A stretch of 21,527 nucleotides of DNA. It comes from Ruminococcus sp. CAG:382 (GTDB lineage Bacteria > Bacillota > Clostridia > Oscillospirales > CAG-382). Shown in pieces: positions 6,669-12,985 of this stretch. A model generated the notes under the pieces. That model had not been told where the DNA came from. It searched no databases and saw nothing but the letters and a program-made list of their open reading frames with translations. Position 1 is the first letter of the stretch; each line of letters opens with the position of its first letter. The stretch is from contig FR892236.1 of assembly GCA_000433115.1 (NCBI GenBank), positions 1 through 21,527 of the forward strand. The letters run 5' to 3'. The translations under genes and the position numbers were made by a program.

Positions 6669-6695
6669 ATAAGCGGATGTAACTCTTTAGAGATA
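6649..6695. promoter_or_regulatory. Operator-like repeats flanking the -10 box
   Basis: TATCTCTTAAGGAGT (6649-6663) and AACTCTTTAGAGATA (6681-6695) are inverted copies of one motif (TATCTCTnAAGnAG-like). Each is itself a near-palindrome of the form CTC...GAG. One lies in the promoter spacer and the other just after the transcription start. They are likely binding sites for the HTH protein encoded second in the operon; this is inferred from position and symmetry. Confidence 0.5.
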
Positions 6696-6705
6696 TGGAG
6701 GTATT

Positions 6706-7383
6706 ATGAAAACGCTGACACTTTATCACGGATCGACCGATATCATTGAGGCACCTGTGTTCGGTAAAGGAAAGACATATAACGATTACGGGCAGGGATT
6801 TTACTGCACGGAAAATATGGAACTGGCGCGTGAATGGGCTTGTCTGGAAGGAATCGACGGCTATGTGAACCGGTATACGATAAACCTTGATCATCTCTCA
6901 GTTCTGAATCTGCGTGATCCAAAATATTCGATCCTTCATTGGCTGACAATTCTGACTGAGAATCGGAAACTGCGCATCTCAACACCTGCCATGCGGCGTG
7001 GTGTTGAATGGCTTCAGAATCACTTTCACATCGATACGGCAGCTTATGATGCCATCATCGGCTACCGTGCGGATGACTCTTACTTTTCCTTTGCCCGTGC
7101 ATTTCTGACCAATCAGATCTCTCTTGCTCAGCTTTCCTATGCTATGAAACTCGGAAAACTTGGAGAGCAGTTCGTGCTGATGAGCCGGAAGGCTTTTGAT
7201 ACCGTTCGCTTCGAGGGATATGAAGCCGTAGATTCTTCGGTTTATTATGTGAAACGCAAAGCCAGGGACGAAGAAGCACGTTCTTCCTACTTAAAGGTTC
7301 TGGAAGAGGCAGATGAGAACGGTATTTATATGCGTGATATCACCCGTGGGGAGGTGAAACCGGATGACCTGCGCTTACAGTGA
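6706..7383 (+). CDS. DUF3990-like probable ADP-ribosyltransferase toxin
   Basis: 225 residues, with GGAGG five bases before ATG. The N-terminal LYHGS (His8) and YGQGFYCTEN (residues 28-37) match the first two motifs of the ADP-ribosyltransferase fold. YDAIIGYRADDSYF (114-127) and LGEQFVLMS (152-160) match the later conserved block, with Glu154 or Gln155 as the likely third active-site position. This pattern fits DUF3990, a family related to ART toxins that transfer ADP-ribose from NAD+ to a cell target. No signal peptide is present. It overlaps the next gene, an HTH protein, by 20 bases, an order and coupling typical of toxin-antitoxin modules. The target is unknown, and catalytic activity is inferred from motifs only. 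Confidence 0.78.
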   Translation: MKTLTLYHGSTDIIEAPVFGKGKTYNDYGQGFYCTENMELAREWACLEGIDGYVNRYTINLDHLSVLNLRDPKYSILHWLTILTENRKLRISTPAMRRGVEWLQNHFHIDTAAYDAIIGYRADDSYFSFARAFLTNQISLAQLSYAMKLGKLGEQFVLMSRKAFDTVRFEGYEAVDSSVYYVKRKARDEEARSSYLKVLEEADENGIYMRDITRGEVKPDDLRLQ

Positions 7384-8008
7384 GCATTACCTTGACGATG
7401 CAATGAACAATCTCGGAGAAGCTGTGGATTACGCCGTTCATGCCTGCAAGCTGACTGCCGATGAATTTATGGAACTGTTTGTTACAAGCGGATATGCGGA
7501 ACAGTTTGCATCGGGTGTTGCAAAAGTCGTTTCGGGACTGTCAGGTTCCGAGCTTGTCCTGAATGTTCTTGAGCGTTCCGGCAAAATGTTGCCGGAGATT
7601 CCTTCGCCAAGACTTGAATACGATTGCTCGCCGGAATACTGGTGCGGATATGTCCTCGCTTATTTTCAGTGGAGCACCGGTATGTCGTTCAAAGACATTC
7701 TGAAGGTTCTTCCTATGCGTGAAATTGAACGGATGTATCCCGCCCTGCATGAAGCATCCGAAGAAAAAGCAGTGGATGTGTTCTCCGACAGAATACGGCG
7801 GAGTATGACTGCAACGAAGCTCCAAACTGTGCGGAAAGCAAGCGGTATGTCGCAGAGAGAGCTGTCCGAAAGATCCGGTGTTTCTTTACGCAGTATCCAG
7901 CAATATGAGCAACGGGCAAAGGACATCAATAAAGCCGCAACCGACAGCCTGCTGTCACTTGCCAAAGCACTCGGGTGTCGTGTCGAAGATCTGATAGAAA
8001 TTGTTTGA
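7364..8008 (+). CDS. Probable antitoxin: DUF3791-like N-terminus plus C-terminal XRE helix-turn-helix
   Basis: 214 residues. GGAGGTG seven bases before the ATG at 7364 supports a start inside the toxin gene (20-base overlap). Residues 1-75 (TADEFMELFVTSGYAEQF...GSELVLNVLE) resemble the small DUF3791 proteins that accompany DUF3990 genes. The middle part (residues 80-145) is unassigned. Residues 148-214 form a Cro/C1-type helix-turn-helix (KLQTVRKASGMSQRELSERSGVSLRSIQQYE). The likely role is to neutralise the toxin through its N-terminal half and repress the promoter at 6640 through its C-terminal half. Fusion of both functions in one protein is inference. It is followed at once by a terminator, so the operon has two genes. 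Confidence 0.75.
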   Translation: MTCAYSEHYLDDAMNNLGEAVDYAVHACKLTADEFMELFVTSGYAEQFASGVAKVVSGLSGSELVLNVLERSGKMLPEIPSPRLEYDCSPEYWCGYVLAYFQWSTGMSFKDILKVLPMREIERMYPALHEASEEKAVDVFSDRIRRSMTATKLQTVRKASGMSQRELSERSGVSLRSIQQYEQRAKDINKAATDSLLSLAKALGCRVEDLIEIV

Positions 8009-8012
8009 CTGT

Positions 8013-8048
8013 AAACCCGGCTGACGATTACCTCGTCCGCCGGGTTTT
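8013..8048 (+). terminator. Terminator of the toxin-antitoxin operon
   Basis: The stem AAACCCGGC (8013-8021) with GCCGGGTTT (8039-8047) has additional pairing inside (GACG with CGTC) and a short loop, and ends in TTTT. It starts five bases after the antitoxin stop. Confidence 0.85.
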
Positions 8049-8063
8049 GAGTTGTCGGTTGGT

Positions 8064-8231
8064 TCAGGTAACCTCGCTTCCTACATTCTTTTTTGAGTTT
8101 CTTCTTGGCGGATTCAATACTGTCAAGTGTAGCAGTATGACTGCATACGTCTTCGACTGCGGCCTCACGACTGGATAGGTGGAGAGAAGCGGCTTCGCAC
8201 CTCTTGTTAGATTTGCAATCATAGCGTTCAT
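8064..8231 (-). other. Stretch without a confident gene; possible decayed coding remnant
   Basis: The 294 bases between the terminator at 8048 and the small gene ending at 8343 hold no clear gene. On the minus strand a 55-residue frame starts at 8231 behind AAAGGAAGG (or at the second ATG, 8222) and stops at 8064. A different minus-strand frame across the same bases reads more like natural protein, with HTATLDSIESAKKKLKKECRK and no good start codon. Two plausible frames over one stretch suggest a frameshifted remnant, but I cannot name a parent family. The real content could equally be non-coding. Confidence 0.25.
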
Positions 8232-8251
8232 CCTTCCTTTCAATAAAAATA

Positions 8252-8282
8252 AGCCAAACGCTCGGCTGAGTAGCGTTTGGCT
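8252..8282 (-). terminator. Perfect hairpin, probable terminator of the four-helix-bundle operon
   Basis: AGCCAAACGCT (8252-8262) and AGCGTTTGGCT (8272-8282) form a perfect 11-bp stem with a 9-base loop. On the minus strand it is followed by TTATTTTTATTG, so it would end transcripts coming from the genes at 8343-8838. Confidence 0.75.
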
Positions 8283-8342
8283 ATGTAGGTTATTCAGTTA
8301 AACAGGGATTTGTCATGTTATTGAGTATAAATCACTTTTCCT

Positions 8343-8486
8343 TCAACGGAAAGGAAATCTACTTTCAAATGCCACAACGATAAAATATCCGCCGTCCCAA
8401 ATGACATTTTTGATTTCCGGATATTCGGTAAATAGCGTTTGCTTTTCGGCTTCTGTTCCGAACCGTATCATTACGTCATTACGCAT
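8343..8486 (-). CDS. 47-residue small protein overlapping the four-helix-bundle gene
   Basis: An ATG at 8484-8486 is preceded by AAAGGAG with a seven-base spacer and opens a 47-codon frame ending in TGA at 8343. The start lies eight bases inside the end of the four-helix-bundle gene, so the two are probably translationally coupled. The product begins MRNDVMIRFGTEAEKQ, continues FTEYPEIKNVIWDGGYFIVV and ends ESRFPFR. It is too short for a family call; it may be a complete microprotein or the head of a longer gene truncated by a stop. A terminator hairpin follows 60 bases later, which supports a real transcript end here. Confidence 0.5.
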   Translation of the reverse strand: MRNDVMIRFGTEAEKQTLFTEYPEIKNVIWDGGYFIVVAFESRFPFR

Positions 8487-8838
8487 GATTATTCTCCTTT
8501 GCCGTGTTGATTGTTGAGATCAAAATCCTTTTGATTTCCAAGCAATCTTTCAACAAGGATTGTCCCATATCTTCAGTTATGTATTCGGACATAGTGAGCA
8601 ATTTTAGCCAATATTCGGTTTCGGAAGTCTCCTTTAATGCGATATGCATTTTAGAAACAAAATCTGCTTTGCTCTGACCGTAATTCGCCTCGTTGATATT
8701 TGCACCAATCGAGGTACCGCTACGAACAATTTGCTTTGATATAATCGTTTCCTTTTTCGTTTTAATGAGATATCGGTGAAGATTGATGATTCGTGCGGCA
8801 AATGCAATAGATTTATCTATTAAAATATTTTCTTTCAT
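8479..8838 (-). CDS. Four-helix-bundle protein (23S rRNA intervening-sequence / S23 family)
   Basis: 119 residues, GGAGGTG ahead of the ATG at 8838. The whole protein is helical and carries the family hallmarks: LIDKSIAFAARIINLHRYL, IVRSGTSIGANINEANYGQS (residues 37-56) and a Glu-rich third helix (KETSETEYWLKLL). This is the TIGR02436 / PF05635 group, named from proteins encoded in 23S rRNA intervening sequences and structurally related to the Avd accessory protein of diversity-generating retroelements. Here it is not inside an rRNA gene and no reverse transcriptase is nearby. Its function is unknown; a nucleic-acid-binding pentamer is known for relatives. It has its own promoter, and ATTCATT-type inverted repeats lie directly upstream. 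Confidence 0.88.
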   Translation of the reverse strand: MKENILIDKSIAFAARIINLHRYLIKTKKETIISKQIVRSGTSIGANINEANYGQSKADFVSKMHIALKETSETEYWLKLLTMSEYITEDMGQSLLKDCLEIKRILISTINTAKENNHA

Positions 8839-8861
8839 AACGCACCTCCGATTATGAGAAT

Positions 8862-8891
8862 ATTATATCATAAAGAGGGTGAATTTTGCAA
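8862..8891 (-). promoter_or_regulatory. Promoter of the four-helix-bundle gene
   Basis: TTGCAA (8886-8891), an 18-base spacer and TATAAT (8862-8867) on the minus strand, 24 bases before the ATG. Confidence 0.65.
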
Positions 8892-8911
8892 TATTAAAAG
8901 TGACCTTAGTT

Positions 8912-9010
8912 ATTCATTATTCATTAGCACAGCGGCTTCATTATTCATTTTTCATTAAAACTCCGCGTGTGGAATGAATAATGAATGATGAATGATGAAA
9001 AATGAATAAT
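8912..9010. repeat. ATTCATT-type inverted repeat cluster
   Basis: ATTCATTATTCATT (8912-8925) is the exact inverse of AATGAATAATGAAT (8973-8986). ATTATTCATTTTTCATT (8940-8956) matches the inverse of 8994-9010 at 16 of 17 bases. The two inverted pairs interlock and share one short motif in direct and inverted form. They lie between the four-helix-bundle promoter and the tRNA terminator, and look like a MITE-like or palindromic repeat element. Confidence 0.8.
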
Positions 9011-9016
9011 ACAAAC

Positions 9017-9048
9017 AAAACTCCGCATTCTTATGAACGCGGAGTTTT
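9017..9048 (-). terminator. Terminator of tRNA-Gln
   Basis: AAAACTCCGC (9017-9026) pairs with GCGGAGTTTT (9039-9048) around a 12-base loop; on the minus strand the stem ends in TTTT. It lies just after the tRNA 3' end. The left arm AAAACTCCGC is also present at 8957-8966 inside the inverted-repeat cluster. Confidence 0.8.
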
Positions 9049-9051
9049 GTT

Positions 9052-9126
9052 TGGCAGGGGTAGGTGGATTCGGACCACCGCGTGAGGGAGTCAAAGTCCC
9101 TTGCCTTACCGCTTGGCTATACCCCT
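9052..9126 (-). tRNA. tRNA-Gln (anticodon TTG)
   Basis: 75 bases including an encoded CCA. The acceptor arms AGGGGTA and TACCCCT pair fully. The D-arm is GCC...GGC with AAGCGGTAA. The anticodon stem AGGGA/TCCCT encloses CTTTGAC, giving TTG. The T-arm GGTGG/CCACC encloses TCCGAAT. It reads CAA, and also CAG by wobble. It is a single-gene unit with its own promoter and terminator. Confidence 0.96.
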
Positions 9127-9163
9127 GTATTCATTTGTCACGATAACCGATGTATTACCCATT

Positions 9164-9192
9164 ATTATACATGATAAAGGCGCAATTGTCAA
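9164..9192 (-). promoter_or_regulatory. Consensus promoter of tRNA-Gln
   Basis: On the minus strand, TTGACA (9187-9192), 17 bases, TATAAT (9164-9169). It is a perfect match to consensus, with a start about 30 bases before the mature tRNA. Confidence 0.9.
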
Positions 9193-9275
9193 GTTCAATT
9201 ATCCCTCTTTACCGAAAAATCCGTCAAAATCATCGCAAAACCCGTCGGCAGAGGCGTTTTTACCGCAAACTCTTA

Positions 9276-9304
9276 TTGACATCGGCGTGATACGATGCTA
9301 TAAT
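9276..9304 (+). promoter_or_regulatory. Consensus promoter of the DUF4855 operon
   Basis: TTGACA (9276-9281), 17 bases, TATAAT (9299-9304), 43 bases before the ATG at 9348. No other promoter is evident before the terminator at 13960, so it probably drives the three plus-strand genes that follow. Confidence 0.85.
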
Positions 9305-9347
9305 GTAACTTGTATAAGAATATGTATACAGGAAGGCAGAACGGCAT

Positions 9348-11354
9348 ATGGAAAATCTGATTTCAGGCAGAACGTACCGAATTGAGACGGGCGTACCGAT
9401 AGAGAAATCCTTCAAAACCGCAAATAACGACCGCCCCGACGGGCTTGCCGACGGAAAAACGGCGTCTCTTGACTATTCCGACGGCGCGTGGTGCAGGTTT
9501 TACCGTGGGCTGAGCCGCAGTGTGACTGTGGATCTGGACGGCGAAAAGTCGATCGACGGTTTTGAGATAACCTTCCTGCAAAATAAAAGCGCCGGAATCT
9601 ATACTCCCGAGCGCGTTGAGCTGTACGTTTCCGAAAACGGCGACGATTTCATGCTCGCATACACGGTCGAAAGCCTTGTTTCGCCCTCCTCGTCCGAGGT
9701 GACGTACTCTCCGTTCCGCCTGACCGATGCGGCGAAATACAGGGCGCGCTTCGTGAAGCTGACATTCGGCACTGATGTTTTCGCGTTTGCCTGCGGCTTT
9801 TGCGTTTACGGCGGCGAATGCGACGGAAGCGAACTGCCGTTTGTGCCGGAAAACGCAAAAAACGACTGCCGCGCAATGCTTCCGAAGGCTGACGGCTTCT
9901 CGTCGACAGTTATTATATATAACGGCTATTGGGACAGTACGATGAATTATTCCGAAAGCTATGTCAGGAGCACTGCCGAAATGCTGCTTCCGTATGTCGG
10001 ATATATCGGCGGCGACGGCGAGGTGTACGACACGATGTTTGATTCCGTCGTGTTCCTGCTTCTGCAGAGCCGCTCGCCGTCCGGCGGAAAAACCGTCTTC
10101 TTCTCAAACGGCGACGGCAATGCAACGGTGAAAAGCGATTTCGACTATTTTGCCGACAATCTGTTTGCAAACGGCGTAAATATGGACGCGCTCGATGAAG
10201 CGTTCGGAATCGTGAAAAAACAGCTGAATCTGTCGGATGACAGAAAGCTGAATGTTTCCGTTCAGCTTCCGTATGTATATAAAACCGACCTGCCGTTCGG
10301 CGACATAAACGGCGACGGTGCCGACGAAAAAGCGGAAACGCCCGACGAACGCCTTGCGATATACGAATACTATGTCGACATGATCTCGGCGCGTTTCGCC
10401 TCGCGTGACTACAAAAACATAACTCTCGCGGCATTTTATCAGGGCTGTGAGGGCGTGCCGGTCGCTATGAGCGACGATGAATACGGTCTGTTCAGGCTCG
10501 TCAACGAAATGCTCCATAAAAAAGGCTTCCGCGCGACATGGATTCCCTGCTTCCTCGGCACCGGCTTTGACCGCTGGAAGGAGCTCGGCTTCGACTATGC
10601 ATATCTTCAGCCCAATTATATGTTCCATGACTGGCAGCCGGACAGCCTTGCCGAATTTGCGGAAATAATCGGGAAATACGGTCTGGGCGCCGAGATAGAG
10701 ATTAACCACACCTGCGTACTTCCCAAATCGCCGCTTTTCGAACGCGACAGACAGAAGTACATCGATTATCTCGATTACGGCGCAAAGTACGGATATATGA
10801 ACGCCGCGCTGGCGTTTTATCAGGGGGCGGGTCCCGGCAGTATGTATACCGCCGCGCTTTCGGGCGACTGGCGTGTGCGTAATCTGTATGACAGGACATA
10901 CCGCTTTATAAAAGGGATATACGATCCCGAAACAGAAAAAACCGAGGAGGTCACGATTTTGAAAAGCATTGAAGAAAAAGCAAAGGCAGCTGTCGGACAG
11001 GTGAAAGACACCGCGATAAAGGCAGCCGGACAGGCGGTTGACACAGCGGAGCAGGTCAGGGAACTTGCCGGCGAAAAGGTTAAGCTCGCGAAGGCATATG
11101 CCGGAATGAAGGCAAAAGAAGCAAAGGACTACGCAGGCGAAAAAGCAAAGCTTGCGAAAGCGTATGCCGATGTGAAGGCAAAGCAGGTCAGGGAAAAGGC
11201 AACCGTACTCGCCGGAGCAGCAGTCGAAAAGGGCAGGGAAACCGCAGCAAAGCTGAAAGAGCTTCCGGAGGACAAAAAGCTTGCGCTTGTCGGCGCGATA
11301 GGAGCCGTTGCCGCAGTGATTTCCGCATTTTCCGGCGGCGAAAGAAAAAAATGA
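9348..11354 (+). CDS. DUF4855 protein fused to a LEA-like, membrane-tailed segment
   Basis: 668 residues, AGGAAGG before the ATG. Residues 1-160 look like a discoidin/F5-F8-type beta domain (DLDGEKSIDGFEITF, VELYVSENGDDF, ARFVKLTFGTDVFAF). Residues 175-525 match DUF4855 (IIYNGYW, YKNITLAAFYQGCEGV, FRATWIPCFLGTGFDRWKEL, FDYAYLQPNYMF), a family likely related to TIM-barrel glycosidases. Residues 538-640 are Lys/Ala/Glu-rich 11-mer repeats like LEA or apolipoprotein helices, followed by a hydrophobic tail (LALVGAIGAVAAVISAF, 645-661) and GGERKK. No signal peptide is visible, odd for a glycan-active domain, so its location is unclear. An AGGAGG eight bases before an in-frame TTG at 10959 suggests a second product. 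Enzymatic activity is not established. Confidence 0.8.
   Translation: MENLISGRTYRIETGVPIEKSFKTANNDRPDGLADGKTASLDYSDGAWCRFYRGLSRSVTVDLDGEKSIDGFEITFLQNKSAGIYTPERVELYVSENGDDFMLAYTVESLVSPSSSEVTYSPFRLTDAAKYRARFVKLTFGTDVFAFACGFCVYGGECDGSELPFVPENAKNDCRAMLPKADGFSSTVIIYNGYWDSTMNYSESYVRSTAEMLLPYVGYIGGDGEVYDTMFDSVVFLLLQSRSPSGGKTVFFSNGDGNATVKSDFDYFADNLFANGVNMDALDEAFGIVKKQLNLSDDRKLNVSVQLPYVYKTDLPFGDINGDGADEKAETPDERLAIYEYYVDMISARFASRDYKNITLAAFYQGCEGVPVAMSDDEYGLFRLVNEMLHKKGFRATWIPCFLGTGFDRWKELGFDYAYLQPNYMFHDWQPDSLAEFAEIIGKYGLGAEIEINHTCVLPKSPLFERDRQKYIDYLDYGAKYGYMNAALAFYQGAGPGSMYTAALSGDWRVRNLYDRTYRFIKGIYDPETEKTEEVTILKSIEEKAKAAVGQVKDTAIKAAGQAVDTAEQVRELAGEKVKLAKAYAGMKAKEAKDYAGEKAKLAKAYADVKAKQVREKATVLAGAAVEKGRETAAKLKELPEDKKLALVGAIGAVAAVISAFSGGERKK
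10959..11354 (+). CDS. Possible nested start: 131-residue LEA-like membrane-tailed protein
   Basis: Within the DUF4855 gene, GAGGAGG at 10944-10950 is followed after eight bases by an in-frame TTG (codon 538), then AAAAGCATTGAAGAAAAAGC. This is a better ribosome binding site than the one at the gene's own start, and it lies exactly at the junction between the catalytic-like domain and the LEA-like repeats. Initiation here would give MKSIEEKAKAAVGQV..., an amphipathic Lys/Ala helix of about 100 residues with a C-terminal membrane segment. That resembles stand-alone stress or membrane-coating proteins (YtxH- or LEA-like). It may be a true internal start, or the scar of a gene fusion. No experimental evidence can be seen. 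Confidence 0.4.
   Translation: MKSIEEKAKAAVGQVKDTAIKAAGQAVDTAEQVRELAGEKVKLAKAYAGMKAKEAKDYAGEKAKLAKAYADVKAKQVREKATVLAGAAVEKGRETAAKLKELPEDKKLALVGAIGAVAAVISAFSGGERKK
11067..11198 (+). repeat. Two 22-residue LEA-like repeats in tandem
   Basis: Bases 11067-11132 and 11133-11198 encode two aligned 22-residue units, AGEKVKLAKAYAGMKAKEAK(DY) and AGEKAKLAKAYADVKAKQVR(EK). Each is two 11-mers, the periodicity of LEA group 3 helices. The DNA copies have diverged at synonymous sites, so the duplication is not recent. Confidence 0.8.
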
Positions 11355-11406
11355 CACAACTCTGCGCGTCATTTCCGCAGTGTAATAAAAACAATGAGGT
11401 AACATC

Positions 11407-12972
11407 ATGAAAAAAACGATCGCACTACTACTTTGTCTGCTGTCCGTTTCGACCGCTTTCTTCACCGCGTGCAACGATTCGGACAACACTTCATCCGCCG
11501 CTGACGACAAATCAACGGCATCTTCTGCGGCGTCCGAAAGCTCCTCCGACGTAAGCGAGGAGACCTCCGGCGGCTGGGTCGACGGCATAGTCGGCTATCT
11601 CGGCGAAGGTAACTGGGGCAGGGAAATGCCCGAGTTCAAGTGGGACAGAGACACCTTCACCGTCATGGTCTATAACAACACCAGGCAGGATACCTATTTC
11701 TCCGAAGAGATCGAGCCCAACCTTTATGACACCACCGATGCGATAATCAGCGACGCTGTCGGACTCAGAAACGACATTATCCGCGAAAGATACGGTGTCG
11801 AGATCAAAGCCATGCTCGTAGATGACGTGTATACAACACTTTCACAGCAGGTGCAGGCAGGCGGCGACGATATTGCCGATGCCGCAATGCCTTTCCTCAA
11901 TGCCTGCTCAACAATGGCTCAGGCGGGACAGCTTTACGACCTGCGTGAGTTTGAAGACGGCGGCTATATCGACCTTTCGATGCCCTGGTGGGAGCAGAAC
12001 GCAATCGACTCCCTTTCCGTTGCAAACAAGGTATATTTTGCAATCGGCGATATGTCGATAATGCAGAAGATCGTTTCCTCCGCCATCATGTTCAACAAGG
12101 ATATGCTGGCGCTCAAGTATCCCGAGCTGAACCTTTATCAGGAGGTCAAGGACAAGAAGTGGACGCTTGACAGACTTGTTTCCATTTCCAAGGAATACAC
12201 CTACGAATCCGATAATGAAGACGGCATGACATGGCTTGACACATGGGGCTACGGCGGAACCTACGGCAACGTTATTTCGTTTTACAGCGCCGCAGGCGAA
12301 AAGCTCATAACAAAGGACAGCAATGATATTCCCACTCTCGCTGTCGGCACGACCGAAAAGAGCGTCAAGATCCTCCAGAATATTCTCACCCTCCTTGAAG
12401 AGAAGGACACATGGATACTTCACGCCGAGGATATGGGCGATGATAAATGGAACAAGTGCGTGAAGATTTTCGGTGAAGGCAGAAACCTCTTCAGAAGCAC
12501 CGCATTCTCCGCAATCAAGAAGGTACGCGTCTATGACGTAAACTTCGGACTTATCCCGTATCCGCTTGTCGACGAAAATCAGGATGAGTATTACACTCCC
12601 TGCTCCGCAAAATACGCATACGGCGCCGTAATTCCGCTTTCCGCACCGGATCCCGAATTCTCCGCATTCATGCTCGATGTGATGAGCGCCGTTTCCAAGG
12701 GCGAAAACGCATCCGGTCTGACCCGTGCATATATTGAAGTCGTCATAAAGGGCAAGGACCTCAAGGCTGACGAGGAAGCGTGCGAAATCCTTGACGAATA
12801 CGTTTTCAACAACATCATCTATGACCTCGGTCTTCTTTACGGCGGCGCCGACGCCGTTCTCACCGGACTTGTCAGCAGCAAGAGCATCGACGTTATTTCC
12901 GCGCTTGACGCGAGCAGAGATTCCATCCAGTCGAAGATCGATGAGGTCGTCGCACTTTACGAGTCAAACTGA
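11407..12972 (+). CDS. Extracellular solute-binding lipoprotein (sugar ABC type)
   Basis: 521 residues, GAGGT seven bases before ATG. A lipoprotein signal peptide (MKKTIALLLCLLSVSTAFFTAC) places the lipidated cysteine at residue 22, followed by a Ser/Asp/Ala-rich linker to about residue 55. The rest resembles family 1 substrate-binding proteins for oligosaccharides: GRNLFRSTAFSAIKKVR, VYDVNFGLIPYPLVDENQ, YTPCSAKYAYGAVIPLSAPD and a long first lobe with ERYGVEI. It would capture a sugar at the outer face of the membrane for an ABC importer. No permease or ATPase gene is present here, so it must pair with a transporter elsewhere or act as a glycan-binding protein. It follows the DUF4855 gene by 52 bases, with a hairpin (11359-11383) in the gap. 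The substrate is unknown. Confidence 0.85.
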   Translation: MKKTIALLLCLLSVSTAFFTACNDSDNTSSAADDKSTASSAASESSSDVSEETSGGWVDGIVGYLGEGNWGREMPEFKWDRDTFTVMVYNNTRQDTYFSEEIEPNLYDTTDAIISDAVGLRNDIIRERYGVEIKAMLVDDVYTTLSQQVQAGGDDIADAAMPFLNACSTMAQAGQLYDLREFEDGGYIDLSMPWWEQNAIDSLSVANKVYFAIGDMSIMQKIVSSAIMFNKDMLALKYPELNLYQEVKDKKWTLDRLVSISKEYTYESDNEDGMTWLDTWGYGGTYGNVISFYSAAGEKLITKDSNDIPTLAVGTTEKSVKILQNILTLLEEKDTWILHAEDMGDDKWNKCVKIFGEGRNLFRSTAFSAIKKVRVYDVNFGLIPYPLVDENQDEYYTPCSAKYAYGAVIPLSAPDPEFSAFMLDVMSAVSKGENASGLTRAYIEVVIKGKDLKADEEACEILDEYVFNNIIYDLGLLYGGADAVLTGLVSSKSIDVISALDASRDSIQSKIDEVVALYESN

Positions 12973-12985
12973 TCTGCAGTAAATA

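Noticed and set aside
8479..8838. Diversity-generating retroelement (Avd-like four-helix bundle)
   Set aside because: The protein fits the fold group, but no reverse transcriptase, template repeat or variable repeat is visible nearby.
8252..9048. CRISPR array or simple IS element
   Set aside because: The repeats are few, interleaved and inverted, with no regular spacers; no transposase or cas gene is present.
11359..11383. Hairpin between the DUF4855 and lipoprotein genes as a terminator
   Set aside because: It has an eight-pair stem with one mismatch but is followed by A residues, not T, so it cannot be an intrinsic plus-strand terminator; an mRNA-stabilising role is only possible.
10104..11588. 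494-codon minus-strand open frame opposite the DUF4855 gene
   Set aside because: It crosses two real plus-strand genes and their intergenic ribosome binding site, and the product is Cys/Phe/Arg-rich without domains.
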